A program made the position numbers and the translations under genes. This document shows positions 1-12,089 of a stretch of DNA of 64,000 nt, piece by piece (position 1 is the stretch's first letter; each line of letters opens with the position of its first letter). The stretch lies in the NCBI RefSeq assembly GCF_000213175.1, contig NW_009799099.1:6089862-6153861 (forward strand). Reading direction: 5' to 3'. The notes below the pieces were generated by a model. It was not told the DNA's origin. It ran no database searches and saw only the letters and a list, made by a program, of their open reading frames with translations. Source of the DNA: Neurospora tetrasperma FGSC 2508. Taxonomy: Eukaryota; Ascomycota; Sordariomycetes; Sordariales; Sordariaceae.

Positions 1-1158
1 GTCCATTGCGGGGAACAGTTCAACAGACAATACTATGAATGGAAGCTTCATGATTGTTGGTCTCGGCCTTCGGGGCTCCCATCCGGCCCGCCCTGAGTCG
101 ATGACTGCAGTAATGGACGCAGTAGGGACAATGTAGGGGAACGTAGGGGGGCTGGAGGTAGATCGGGGCAGTCCAGTCATAAAGAGACAACAAAGAGTTG
201 AGCTTGTGAAAAGGAAGAGAATTTCAGACTTGTTAGTGTTGGATGACTCGTCCGAATTGGTTGGCTGTGGTTGCCTTGTACAGCGTCGCATTGCAGCCAT
301 TGGCTCTTAACAGTTCACCACTATTGGCTTGTCAGGAACAGGAAGAGAAGTCGGCGACATCGGAATGCCCTCGACTGCTGGCCCCGTCTGTGTGTTCACA
401 TGCTTCTGGAAACCACAGTTGCATGATTGCTCCTATCATTCTATGTCAGAGAGTTTCGCAGGATCGATTGAGTGATGATGCCCGACGACGATGTCAGAGC
501 AAGGAAGTCAGATGAAGCAAAGATGTTGACAGCTACAAGTAGTACCTGGTAGGTATAAGTAGTACCTACGTATCTTTGGGACTACAAGTATGCTGTTAAC
601 GCTCTCCACGTTATTAATAGTAATCTGCTAACAGGGATACACCTGTCAGACACGGCAGTTTCACTCTTGTCTGAGAAGAAGCTGTTACCCCACTTCTTCC
701 TCCTCCCATGGTGGGGTTGACTGAGATCCATCTCAGGGTCCGTTCAGTTCAGTTGCCGGTGCGGTGAAAGGTACATTGGGTTGGTACCTGAGACCCCTTT
801 ACATACCTTACGCCCGTGCACCGACCACCACCCTGATGGCCAACTAGGTGAGCACCGAGCAACCCAACTGCCACTTGGACGCCGCCGAGCAATCGTCCGT
901 CGATCTGGAGGACAACCTGGACCACCCGACCGACACGACGCGATTCTTCCTTGTGTGTGTTGTATCCGCTGTGAGCCGTACACCGACACCGACACCGACC
1001 GAGACCACCGAACCCGACCCCAGTTCCCTCCCCCCGTTCCCACTCACCACCCGGCGACCCGATCACCGCCCACGCCAGACTAGGTACCTAGTGTAGCACA
1101 CAACCTACACACACACACAGACAGAGAGACACTCCCCGGTTTGCTGTTCCCCCTCGAA
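1..1158. other. Upstream region of the FHIP gene, no supported gene
   Basis: No convincing gene is seen here. A 90-codon open frame at 243-515 has no recognisable domain and ordinary non-coding composition. The last part, about 1090-1130, holds a short CA/GA-rich simple run just upstream of the FHIP start and is probably 5' leader. Confidence 0.5.
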
Positions 1159-1200
1159 ATGCTTCCAGAGTCGCCATGGACTTCTGGTCGCGCCTCATAG
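1159..1200 (+). promoter_or_regulatory. Short upstream ORF overlapping the FHIP start codon
   Basis: An ATG at 1159 opens a 13-codon frame that ends with TAG at 1198-1200, so it covers the main ATG at 1176 in another frame. A ribosome that starts here would finish past the main start. Its context (cgaaATGc) is weaker than that of the main start (gccATGg), so leaky scanning would be expected. Whether it lies in the mRNA is not known from sequence alone. Confidence 0.4.
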
Positions 1201-4200
1201 CACACACGCTCCCCTCGACGGGCAACTCGCGGAACTGGAAGGACTTCGCCAAGGATCCCGTCCGCCGCCTCCAACGCTTCGAGAAGGAGTACACGCAGCT
1301 CATCCAGGCATGGCGCCTCTCGCCCAGCATCGCCCACGATGACGAGGCCGCCGAGCGCATCGAGATCTGTCTCCAGGAGCTCACCAACATGCTCACCGAC
1401 GAGAACCGCCGCCCGCTGCCCCATCCGTGCATCACCTTCTGCGCCACCAAGCAGATATACATCCCCATAGCCAAGATCTCCACCACCTCCAACAACGAAT
1501 GGGTCATCAAGGAGGCCGTCCTCTTCTTCGCCACCCTGATCGAGAGCGAGGAGGAGGCCTTTGTCGAGAATGACCACTTCTCCGCCAGCCTCACCCACCT
1601 GATGGTGCGCATCACCGGCGCCAACACCCTCCGTCTGAGCGCCGACACCGAGGCCCGCGTCGTCGAGTTGGCCTTCAACATCACCACCAAGCTTCGGCTC
1701 GATCCCGACATCCTGCCCGCCTGGTTTAAGTCGCAGCCGCAGAATGGAGAGGAGAAGCAGCCCCTGGGCGAACATGAGCGCTTCACGGGGAGGACGCAGA
1801 AGCAGGACTTCCCTCTCTTCTACCTGCTCATGGACTACATCCACCACGAGGGCAAGGTCGGCGACTTTGCCAGAACGGGCCTGCTGTACATCATCGAGGC
1901 CGCGTCGAGCTCCGTCGAGCTGGAGCAGTGGATTGTCGAGAGTGATCTGTCGACCCTGATGGCCACCGGCTTGGGTGCTCTGTATAGTCAGCTGAGCCGC
2001 AAGCTCGTCATCGACCATCCGTCCAATGCTCTCCCGGCCATCCTCGCCCTTTCCGACTACGAACATCCCAAGCCCAATTACGAAGTCATCAGCTCTTGTA
2101 CCTTTGAGTTCCAATCGCATCTGGAAACCTTTCTTTCCCATCTTCTGTTCTGGCAAGATGTCTTGAACCACTGTCGGTCGGTAGAGGTCAAGTCCTCCTT
2201 GCTCGAGCACTTCCAGGTCATCTTTTTGCAGCAACTCTTGTAAGTCAAGGCTCTCTGGCCATGCCAACACGGTTCCACACTAACCCTGCAGATACCCATC
2301 CCTCCTCGAGTCGTCAGATATCGACGGCGGTTCCTCGGTGGCTGTCTTGACTTATCTCCGCCATATCCTCCAATCCGTTGACCACCCCGACATGATCAAC
2401 CTGATCCTGCACTACCTTCTGGGTCTGCCCGATATTGTAGGATCCGTCTCGTCCGACTCCAAGGACGGCGTAAGTGCCGCTCGAAAGCGCAAGTCTATGG
2501 ATCTTGCGACCATGATGGCCTCCAAGTCCGAAGCCGCAGACCCCTTGCTCTTCAACCTGGTCGATCTCATCCTCGCCTGTCTCAGGTCCCAAAGCCTCCA
2601 AACCATCTACGTCACATTGCAGCTGGTCTCGGTGATTCTTAAGAGACATCACCGCTACGCAGTCATCACCTTGCTCTACACCGAAGGCGTACTGGGTAAC
2701 TCGTCTTTTAGAACCACGGGCGCCCACGAGCAGGAAGTCGAGTACCTGATGGGCCTGGCCCAGACCATCGGCGGCGAGGACAACTTCAACGAGATCTACG
2801 ACAGCGTCATCAAGGACACCATGATTCGCGTCGAGAACCACCCCTGTTCCATGAAGTTGATTACCCCGAAAGCGCTAGCGAGCAACCACAAGCAGCCCGC
2901 CATCCCCGACAGCTTGCCCGGTGCGCCCAGAGACGTCCGCTCGCACACGCTGCACCCTGATGACCCCCTGCTCACCAGTGTCTTGGACCGGCTCGAGACA
3001 TTCTTTATCAATCCCGTTGAGACCAACCTGTCGTTAACCGAAGTCATCTTCGACCTGGCCATCTGCGGGTACATGCATCTGGAGGGCTGGTTCCTGAGGC
3101 ATCCGTCCAATTATACGTACGACGAAGACCAGGACGCACCTGCGGCCGAACCACCGGCAGACATCGACCCCGAATCCCCCGAATACGACGAATACCAACA
3201 ACTCCTCTCCATGCACCATTGCCGGCGCCGGCCGCAATGGTCCCGCGATTCACTCCCCCGGTTGTTGCGCATTCTGCAAACCCTCTGTGACGAAGTCGCT
3301 GCCTACCGTGACACCATCCCCCGTTTCAACGACCTGCTCCAGCAACGTCGCGAAGCCTTTCAAACAGCCGACGGAGCCTCAATACCACCCTCCGTCGCGC
3401 CCTCCGTCGTCCCCTCAGCCGCCCCTTCGCGGTCACGCACGCCGTCCACACTGCAGCCACCCGCCCAGCTCACGCCCGGTCTGAGTACCCCGGGTAATAC
3501 CGCGCCCGAACGACCAACCTCCGGCCTCGGCCTAGAGTCCTTCGCCCAGCGCATTTTCTCCGACCTCTCCTCCACCATCTCTACATCTCCCAACCGCACA
3601 GCGAACAACTCGCCCCGTCCCCGCTCCTATACCACACGTACCGTTTCCGAACGATCGAGCTACTTCACCAGCAACGAAGCCCCGCCTCCCCTACCACCTA
3701 GGAACCGGACGCCCAGCATGCTCGTCACCTCGCCACGCAAGGGAACGGGCGGCTTTGGCCTAGGAGCAAGCGGAAGCGCATTGGGCGGCGCGAGTGTTCC
3801 CGGCGCAGTGGCTAGTGATATTAGTGGCAGTGGGAAGATGGAGTTGGTCATGAGCCAGGCTAGAGCGTTCCAAGCGGTGGATCAGAGCATTTTGGCGAGG
3901 AGAGTGGGGATTCCGGATGTTTCTGATGCCAAACACGTTGGTCCTAATCTTGATGGGCAGTCCGATAGTAAGGCTGATGAAGAAATGGAGTTGGGCGATA
4001 GGCTGGCTGGGGAGGGACAGGATGTGGCTGTGTTGCCGAGGTTGACGGTCCATCGCCCGCCGCCAAAGGGAGAAGATGGAGGATTAGATGCTTTGGAAGG
4101 GGATGAAGATGATGAGGAGGCGAAGCCGGCTGTTCCTCCCAAGGACGATCCACCTTCTCCTGCACCCGCTGCCGGCACTGACACTCCTCACGAGGCTGGC

Positions 4201-4506
4201 GAGGCTCCCACCTCCTCCGAAATAAATGATGAAACCACGGACTCGGAGGGACAGAATCCCGCCACCGCCACGGCTGACGGCCAGAACCCCGACCAGCAAC
4301 CAAAGACGGCCGAAGACCAACAAGAACAACAAGCATCCCAGGAGGCAGCTGAAGCCGCGGACAAAGAAGAAGAAGAAGAAGAAGCAACAAAGGCATCAGT
4401 ATCCCATGTCCTGACGAACGTCATCATCTTGCAATCCTTCCTCTTTGAGCTGGCGAGCTTGGTGCAAGTTAGGGCGGGCGTGTTTGAGGAGGTTAGGTTC
4501 GTGTAA
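1176..4506 (+). CDS. FHF complex FHIP / RAI16-like protein
   Basis: Exons are 1176-2239 and 2292-4506. The 52-bp intron has a GTAAGT donor and a CTGCAG acceptor, and the frame joins through a split Leu codon. The product is 1092 aa. The first 600 or so residues are helical and match the retinoic-acid-induced-16-like (FHIP) family, beginning FWSRLI and including a conserved run near the exon junction (LYPSLLESSDIDGG). In filamentous fungi FHIP works with Hook and FTS to link dynein to early endosomes. Residues after about 350 of exon 2 are low-complexity Ser/Pro-rich, then acidic with a GAA-coded Glu run, and probably disordered. The start at 1176 has a good context (gccATGg) and opens straight into the family N terminus. 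The family call is from recognition of the sequence; the endosomal role is family knowledge, not visible here. Confidence 0.85.
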
Positions 4507-6503
4507 ACAATTACAGACAGGTACTCTTACTTGCGTACCTACCATGTTAGATACAGTATATATACTATAATGTTACCTCGTGTATAGATTGCTATGGAAA
4601 GAGCGTGGAGTAGATGAAAAGGCTGCAGATGACTAAGGTATGTTTATGTAGTCACCGATGACTGGTGATTGGAAATCGGTACATGGATACGAGAATCAAT
4701 CGTTCGTAGGTATCGTACTGAACGTCCATCATATCCAATTACCCAAAATCAATCAATACTTCTGGGGAAGCTATGGTACTTTGGTCCTCTTGATAAATAT
4801 TGCGGTCTTCAATGGAATCATTGTGTATTCTCAGTCCTCCTCCTTCATCTATCGAGTATCTTTTATTAATTACTTCTCGTTTCTGAACACGTCAGTCCTG
4901 TGATAGATAGACGTACTACTGTCTACAATAGTTAAACAATCATTCCATTATGTAGAACTGCCATTCCGCTCATTGCAATCTAACAAACTCATGTTGCCGA
5001 AATATAACATTACTAAAATTTCTCTATAACTGTGAATCGATCAAACCGAAAAGAGATCTGAATTTTTATGGAAGTTGACCGAAGATCCTGAGCTGATAAA
5101 TATCATGATATCAGTATTGGACTACATGAGGCTCACCAACCTCCGCGCATCGTCTCTTGAAACTTTCTTCAGACTCTCGCGATGACACACAGACATTGAT
5201 TTTATTTCTACCAAACGCTACGAACGCAGGAAATAGCATACGCTCACGTATATCTGATTGGTGTCAATGGTGTCTTCTTTGCCCAACCCATCGACATCTT
5301 GCTGGGAGTCCTTGCTTGGCCTAGTATATGTATCTGACCTACTATACGGAGTCACTGTCTGCAGGCTGAAGCTTACAAAGGCAACATGTGTCCGGAGGTA
5401 ACCAGTCTCAAGGACACATTATAAGATGGCACGATCATTTACGTCGGTGCCAGAGGAAGACCAACTGGCTGAAGATGAGGCTAGATTCCCTACCAATTCT
5501 GATGGCGAAACCTCTAGCAAATGTACCAAAAACAAGTGTACTAGCCTTTTGTCTTCCATGTACCTATTGTATCCATGTCTTAGCCATACATATGCCCCTA
5601 TGCCGTCTAGAACGAGATCAAGTATTTTGCAAGCGATACAAACAAGTCATGATCTTTGCAAAGCCATCTAAGCCGACAATAACATAACAACGTCAACGGG
5701 ACGAGAACAGTATACCAGGGAAGCAAAGCACCCAAGCATACCAGCAAGGGCACCCATTGTCATTAGTCATCCACAAATCGCAACACTAACTGAAGCAACC
5801 ACAACAACAACTGACAACCAACTGATACAAGCTGCATGAGCCTTTCTGACTCACTTCTCAGATCTGCATCCATAACCATATCTGATGCTGAATTAAGTCT
5901 TGCAATGCTTTGGGGAAATCCGTCATGTTCCCATCATCGTCCAGGTCCAGCCCAGTGGCTCAAGTCTTCAGCCCCCGCTCCATTCAGCTTCCTTGTCATC
6001 CCTTTTCTCCCTTGCGTTGCATATATCATGTACCAATCGCTTTTCCTTCACGTTCTTCCTCTTGAAGATGTATCATGACAGCCCCTCAATATCCCTTCTC
6101 TTTCTTTCCCAAACCATTTGCATCAAGAAGAATAGATGTAGTTGTCAAAATCCATTTCGCCATATCGAAACAAGTCGAACTAAACTCCGCCCAACGCCAT
6201 CCGCATGTGTCGCGTTCTATGGCCGACCGAGCACGAAGGATATAAAACCATTTTAACGCCGTAACCGCTTGGAAGACCAAAAAGCAAGGCGGTTATGCAG
6301 CCTGCCAAGAAACGACAGACAAAAGACAAAGGAAAGTGTCGGCAGGCTGTTGCGGGCCGGGTAGGGTTATCAAACAGAGGGCTATGAAGTCGTCCTCTTT
6401 GTAGTCGCGGCATCCTCATGATGCGCATGTTGGGCGATTGTGCGGATCCAACAAGAGATTCTCAACGAGAAGGCGGCACCCAGGTGTCCCATAGATGGTC
6501 CAG
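4507..6503. other. Gene-free stretch between FHIP and the membrane-protein gene
   Basis: It lies between the 3' end of FHIP and the 3' end of a leftward gene, so it is a convergent intergenic region. It is AT-rich around 4.5-5.3 kb with TATA-like runs near 4555-4575. Open frames of 64-118 codons overlap one another in different frames and none looks coding. Confidence 0.5.
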
Positions 6504-6998
6504 TTATTTTTGGTTCTGCCTCTCGCTCTTCCAGATGCCGGCACCGAGCGGCTTGCTGACGCCGAAGCCCACGCCAACGGCAAGACCAATAACGAGCAAG
6601 CCGATCATGACCTTGACGATGATGCGGTTGCGTTTGCTCATTTGCGCCAGACAGTTGCAAGTGTGACGGTTCATCTTGGCATCCTTCGCCTTTTGCTTCC
6701 AGTGGTCTTGACCGGGCCATACCTGGCACTCTGTTGTGGCTCCCTTTGTTGTTGTGCTCTTCTTGACGCAGGTTTCATTGGTGACCATGGCTTCGATGTC
6801 GGACTCGAAGGGATTGGCACGAGCGCTGTAGGGGGTAGAGACGTCTGAGGGGCGCGATAATGTCATGTTCTTTTCGGCCATGGGAGAGAGGCCGTCGGGA
6901 ATGAGGGTATCTCGGGAAGTCTTTGGCTCGAGGCGGGTCGTGGTGGTCTCAAGGTGCAGGCCGGCCTTGTTCCGCTCATGTTCAACGAGGGACGCCAT
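6504..6998 (-). CDS. Small single-pass membrane protein, conserved fungal hypothetical
   Basis: It encodes 164 aa from the ATG at 6998 to TAA at 6504, with no intron. Residues 1-80 are polar. Next comes a Cys-containing segment (ECQVWPGQDHWKQKAKDAK, then NRHTCNCL), a basic stop-transfer-like patch (SKRNRIIVK) and one hydrophobic helix near the C terminus (IGLLVIGLAVGVGFGVSK). The order suggests a tail-anchored or type II protein with a short far side. The arrangement of a WPGQ/CxC segment, a basic patch and a Gly-rich helix is one I associate with an uncharacterised family in filamentous ascomycetes; no function can be given. The frame is open to 7025 upstream, but without another ATG, so 6998 is the natural start. 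Confidence 0.65.
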   Translation of the reverse strand: MASLVEHERNKAGLHLETTTTRLEPKTSRDTLIPDGLSPMAEKNMTLSRPSDVSTPYSARANPFESDIEAMVTNETCVKKSTTTKGATTECQVWPGQDHWKQKAKDAKMNRHTCNCLAQMSKRNRIIVKVMIGLLVIGLAVGVGFGVSKPLGAGIWKSERQNQK

Positions 6999-7000
6999 GT

Positions 7001-8100
7001 TGGAAGCGGGAGTGGGCGATGGCAAGGGTCAAGTAGACGAGGGGAAGGACTGGGGTGGTGGTTGAAGGCTAACTGGCTAGACGAGTAAAACCTAGTGGCC
7101 GGTTGGATTGGATAATGTCTATGTTGGTGTGTCGCCGACCGTGCTAGTCCGCGAGCGTGATAGGGATATATGACGGCGAAGCGTTACCCGAAATGGCGAT
7201 CTGGAAGGAGTCAGCTTCACGTCTTCAGCAGAGATGGAAGAGCAAGCACAGAAGGGCGACACAGGGCACTTCGGTTGGGAAGGAGTGACGATGTTGGTGG
7301 TGGGCACGGGTGCGTACAGCAACGGCCATGATCCATGATCCATCGCACACAGAACACTGCAGTGAGCACAGACAGGAACGAGAGAAACAGCGACTCACCA
7401 AACAGGTCGTAATAATATGTCGATATCTGGTTCGACTCGAGTATCGATCGACTGGCGTGAAATGAATTGAGAGACCAAAAGAAGGATCCCCAGCAAACAA
7501 TCTCTCTACCACGTGTGGTCAAACTGTAGAGGTAGACAGGTAGGCGGGATACGACGATGGGGGGAGATGAGAGACAAGAATGAAGATAAGGGAAAGAGGG
7601 ATAGGGATTTCCCGTATTAAGATCACCTCGGTGGTTGATCCTGGGGGCAAGGAAGACCGATTGAGGAGAAGTTGCACGAGACCAGGTTCACTCCAGGCGA
7701 GTCACGATAAGCGGATAGCGGTGAATCTGGGAGGGGAAGTGAAGGGAATGGCCTTGGTTGTCGTCGTCGTCGTCGTCGATGTCGTCGAACGCCCACCTGG
7801 TGAAAGGATGGTGATGACGATACCTGGAGAGATAGGTCCAGGTATTGCATGAGGAGAGAAGAGGGAAGGGAAAACAAGAGGAAGGAACAACGACTGAAGA
7901 GCAAGCAAAAAGTTGGAGTTTCAAGAGCCAGTGGGGGAGTAGCAATGACACCTACTAGCAACGGGCAGGTACCAACCAGGGCCGGACCAGGTTCACTCAC
8001 CCAGGCGCAGGCATCAAACTTCCAATCGGTTCACGCAAGGACGGGAGGGAAATGAGAAGGGGCAGGGATACGTACCTGCTGGCACACAAATCAGCACATT
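7001..8100 (-). other. Probable spliced 5' leader of the membrane-protein gene
   Basis: No coding frame is convincing here. Read on the minus strand, the segment carries several good donor-like sites: GTGAGT near 7397, GTGAGT near 8000 and GTACGT near 8073. It also has acceptor-like TAG sites near 7070-7095. This fits a transcribed leader with one or more introns for the gene that starts at 6998. A GTC microsatellite lies at about 7759-7788. This is inference only; RNA data would settle it. Confidence 0.3.
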
Positions 8101-11100
8101 TTCATTGCAGCGCCTGCTATTAAGAAGGTGCGCTGCGCACTGTCACTGTCACCAACGAAGGAAGAGGGTCACCTTATACCAAACGAAGAAAGAGGCACGC
8201 AATGAATGCAAGTCACTGCAGTTAGTTCTTCCCTCTTTTCCCTTGTCTTTTTTTACTTCCTTTGCTCCTTCTCCCCTGGTCCGTCGTCCGTGTATGTAGT
8301 TTGGTAGTGTAGGTAGTTCACAATCCATTCACCAATTGGCCCCCTGAGAATACGGGAGTAGAGGCTTGGCGGGAGCTAGGGCCAAACAGGGGAAAGTCCA
8401 TGTGAACAGGGGTCTACCTGCAGCAGTCGCGACTCGCGGCCACTCTTGGCTGAACGTCTTGGCTGAGCCGCTCGCTTGTGTGCTTAGCCAATAGAAAGCT
8501 GGCTCAAGTGGATCTTGACCGGCCAGTTTTAGACCCATTTAAACCCATTTCCTTTTCCAGGTACACGCCGCTTGTGTGATTGGCCGGGAAGAGGCCCTTA
8601 TGGTGGGTAGCCCTGGACCAAGCTAAAGTAGGCCACCCCACCACCGTTGGTACAGTACTTTACTTTAAAAGTACCCTTCCCCGTCGCTTGCCCTTTCCCC
8701 TCGAGCGAGAAAAGGGGCAATGGTGCTTGACAATCGAACATGTCGATGATCCGTTGAACATCATTCCACTTCAACTTGCCCAATGGTTGACCGACAGACG
8801 GGAACTGAACCACCTCAAAAGCACGCAACCGGCCGTGAATGCAGCAGTGGACGATGGATGTGCCGGCCTGTGCAACAAGTGGCTGCATCGACGGTCGGCG
8901 TAGTGCGCGCAGTCCATATTATGGCCCTTACTGTGCCTTGATAAGACGCCCGCATAGCAAGCTGTAAGTAATTGGACAATGCAGTGGAAAGTATTCGAGC
9001 CTTTCTGCCATCATACCGTCTCTCGAGGCACTGCAAGTCACACTAGTTCAGCTGCAATGATCATCACCGGTGGCCGATCGAGGTTCCAAACGAGCCAAGT
9101 TCGACGACAGCTCAGCGCCAGACCCTCACACACGTGCTCCGACATTCTAGACACACCATGGTTCTTTTATTTCTTCTCGTGCCCTTCCCCTCCCTCGTTA
9201 TCTTTAGTGTCGGCCTCACACATGTCTACACTGCCTCTAGACACTACACACGATACTGTGCCAACTGCAAACCCAGGGATGTGGGTAAGGACGGTTCGTT
9301 CTCCCGGTTGCAACGCTGTTCCCTGAGAATTAAACTTTGCCGCCATTGGTTTTGCCAAGGCTCGCTTCTTGTTTTTGCTACTCGTGTTCCTTGCGTCTCC
9401 ACATTGCTTGTTTCCTTGGTCTCTTTACGTTTCACACGTCCGGGATCAATCAATATTGAACAATCAGGATCCATCCATTTAACTTATCTTTATCTTCAAA
9501 CGCTCAGTCCCAGAATACCTAACGATCAAATCCCAACATTTTGTTCTGAGCAATCAGTGCTTCACCGGTCACCATCGTCAAACATAACAGCTCGACGGCC
9601 CCAATATGTAGCCCGATGCCCCCCTTCGGCTCCGTCCCTGGTCCCACCATCCGCACCAACAAAAGCCTGGGGCGGTCTGGACGGGAAGCTATTTCTGCTC
9701 CATGAGCTTAATCCTACCTCCCTAACTGACTTCTGCCGACTCCCTCGGGTCCTCTTCGCCACCATAAACCTTATCGCCCGCAGCTCCCACGAGAACTACG
9801 CGGCACATTCCGGTACAATGCGGGGAAAAGGAACGCTAGCATAAAGAACTATCGACCATGGCTTTTACCGCTAGTCAAGAAGCATTCCTCCTTCCTTATT
9901 CCTCAGGTCATGGTTTCCAGGTCATCCCTCCAAGGGCCAGAGACACACACTCACACGGTCTGGGATGCGGCGTCTTCCCGGAAAACCCTCACAGACCCAA
10001 CTGAAGTCCAATTGAAATCAGGTAGCCCAATTCGCCACACGATATCAACATTGAAGGCCAAACACTTTCAAGGATAGTCGAGCCACAGCCCACGTTGTGC
10101 AGAGCAGGTGTCATATGTCACCCTCTCTCTCTGTCAAACTGCCAGCACCAAAGGGTCTCGCGTCGTCCGAAAGTTCGCACGTACCTACACCTGCCTCATC
10201 GTTCCTTTTTGTGAAAGCCCGTTGATGTTCCTGATCTCCACCGCATCTTCGTGCAACACACCATGATCATTGTCAGATTCTCTTGTTATACCGTCGGAGA
10301 TCTCCTCGTCGGTCAACGTCTGCCGTTTCACTTCAAATTCGCCTTTGTCCTTGTTCAAAGCACATGTTTTGTGCATGTAAATGTGGGTTGTAGGGACTCA
10401 CGATCCCATCCCCCGCCATCTAATTCCAGATTCGTTTTCTTTACGTTCTTTGTTATATTCTAGGAGAGTTCCTGAGTGCAATGTGCGCCTGATGACGTTC
10501 GAGGGGTCATTCTGTGGAAATGAAAGCAGTTAAAGGACATGCCTTGCTTCCATGAAAAAAGAGCTGTTGTTTCTATGCCCCGCTTTCATCGGCTTCGAGA
10601 GGCATCTTTCGCTCCCATCCGAGTGGTTTCAGAGGAAGATTCCGTATCACCAACGGGTAATCACGCAATGCGTACCTGATTCCATAAGAATGGCAAATAC
10701 CTGCCTCACCCAAGGCTTGCTGCATCGGTATGAGGATTGGGATGAAAGCCCAGGCAAGTCTCCGGATGCGAGTGTGTTCTACCCTGAAAGCACCTTTTTG
10801 TCACCTGTAGCAATAAAGGTCTCATCTGAAGTCATCCGTGATTTCTGCAAGAAAGTAAACCGCAGATTAGCGAGGAAAGTAATGCGCTCCCCTCACTTCC
10901 CTGAGTTCCTTCCGGGTCTGGTGCCTGAGATGGAAGATGGCAAATCGGGGAAGGAGTGCTTTGTGTGTGCTTTTTGCCTCTCGTGATGATCTATCCGGAG
11001 CTCATGAGAAGCAAGACGGCTACCGATGGCATAGTTCATCGTCAATAGTCACTTTCTGAGTCTCATCGCATTTTGCTCGCTTACGTGACTGGATTCCATG

Positions 11101-12089
11101 GCAGACCCCCGTTTTCGCAAAAAACAAGCCAGAGTGATCCAGACAAGCGTCCGAGTAAGAGCAGAGGGGCAAGAAGGAAATCATTTGTTGATAATGACGA
11201 TCTCAGATTCAGCGATGAAAGTTCACAACGCAGGTCATTCACAAGATTTCAAGCCGGGAAAGAGATTGAGCGTGAACCAACAGCTGTCGAGTCTTCGCAG
11301 TCTGATGGTTCTAGCCTCAATATGAAATATTCGATGACATGACTTGCTCTTATATTCACGCCTGAGCTCGCGGATGTACTCCGGCCGAGGTTTCATGAAG
11401 TCCAGAGCAATTTGATGGGTATTGTTTCTCATGCTGAAATCTGTAGGAAGCATTGTTGTTTGCTGTATAATACGTACAACAAGCAGTTACTGTGATTGAG
11501 TGTCAAGGGAAAAGCCAACACTTGCTGGCGAAGATCATCACGTTGGCGTTAATATCATCGACAGTAAATCGCGATGCTTTCGTAGGGAATGATGTGAGCG
11601 AGAAGTCATTGCTTTCTTCATATGAGCACAATCTCTAAGTCCTCCTTCATCTCACGATCTTGGATCACGCATCATGGTGCTCAGTTGGTTTACTTCCAGG
11701 CTGCCTTTTCTCAGATATGATCTTATCTGATGTTGTTGTTTTTCATCTCAACACCATTTTGCTTACGCCCAGGCAGCCTTTCCTCACACGAGCTCTCTCA
11801 TGACGAGGTTGTTCGTCTCAACTTCCTGCTGTTTGCCTCTAAGCTGCCGCTTATTATCAGGAAATCGAATGATGAGAACGCTATCATCCAAACCTCCAGC
11901 CGAAAGGGTTCTCACGAAAACCGCGAGAATCATCCACCCAAACAAGTATAAGAAACCCCTTTCCCTCCGCCAACGACGACAAGATTCTTTCCTCTTCCAA
12001 CATAATCACATCCATCTCACAAAGCTATCTCTCAGTTCACCCTTTACTTCAAGTTCTACATCTGTCCACATCTTCTACACCCCTTCAAG
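8101..12089. other. Four-kilobase gene-poor interval
   Basis: No gene is supported. The longest frames, 9134-9844 (236 codons) and 10552-10986 (144 codons), lack domains and splice partners. Just before the secreted-protein gene there is a TATAAG at 11947 and a pyrimidine-rich stretch at about 11980-12085 that looks like a promoter and leader. Confidence 0.45.

Noticed and set aside
243-515. 90-codon frame with a somewhat hydrophobic start
   Set aside because: No domain, weak signal-peptide likeness and no supporting splice or composition signal.
1080-2270. 396-codon frame on the minus strand
   Set aside because: It is the mirror of FHIP exon 1, kept open by GC-rich codon bias; it has no domain.
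9134-9844. 236-codon frame with a hydrophobic start
   Set aside because: Composition is not coding-like beyond the first 30 residues, no domain was recognised, and several other frames overlap. It is the least unlikely of the gap frames but not supported.
10552-10986. 144-codon frame on +
   Set aside because: No domain and no sign of conserved structure; length is possible by chance in a 4-kb gap.
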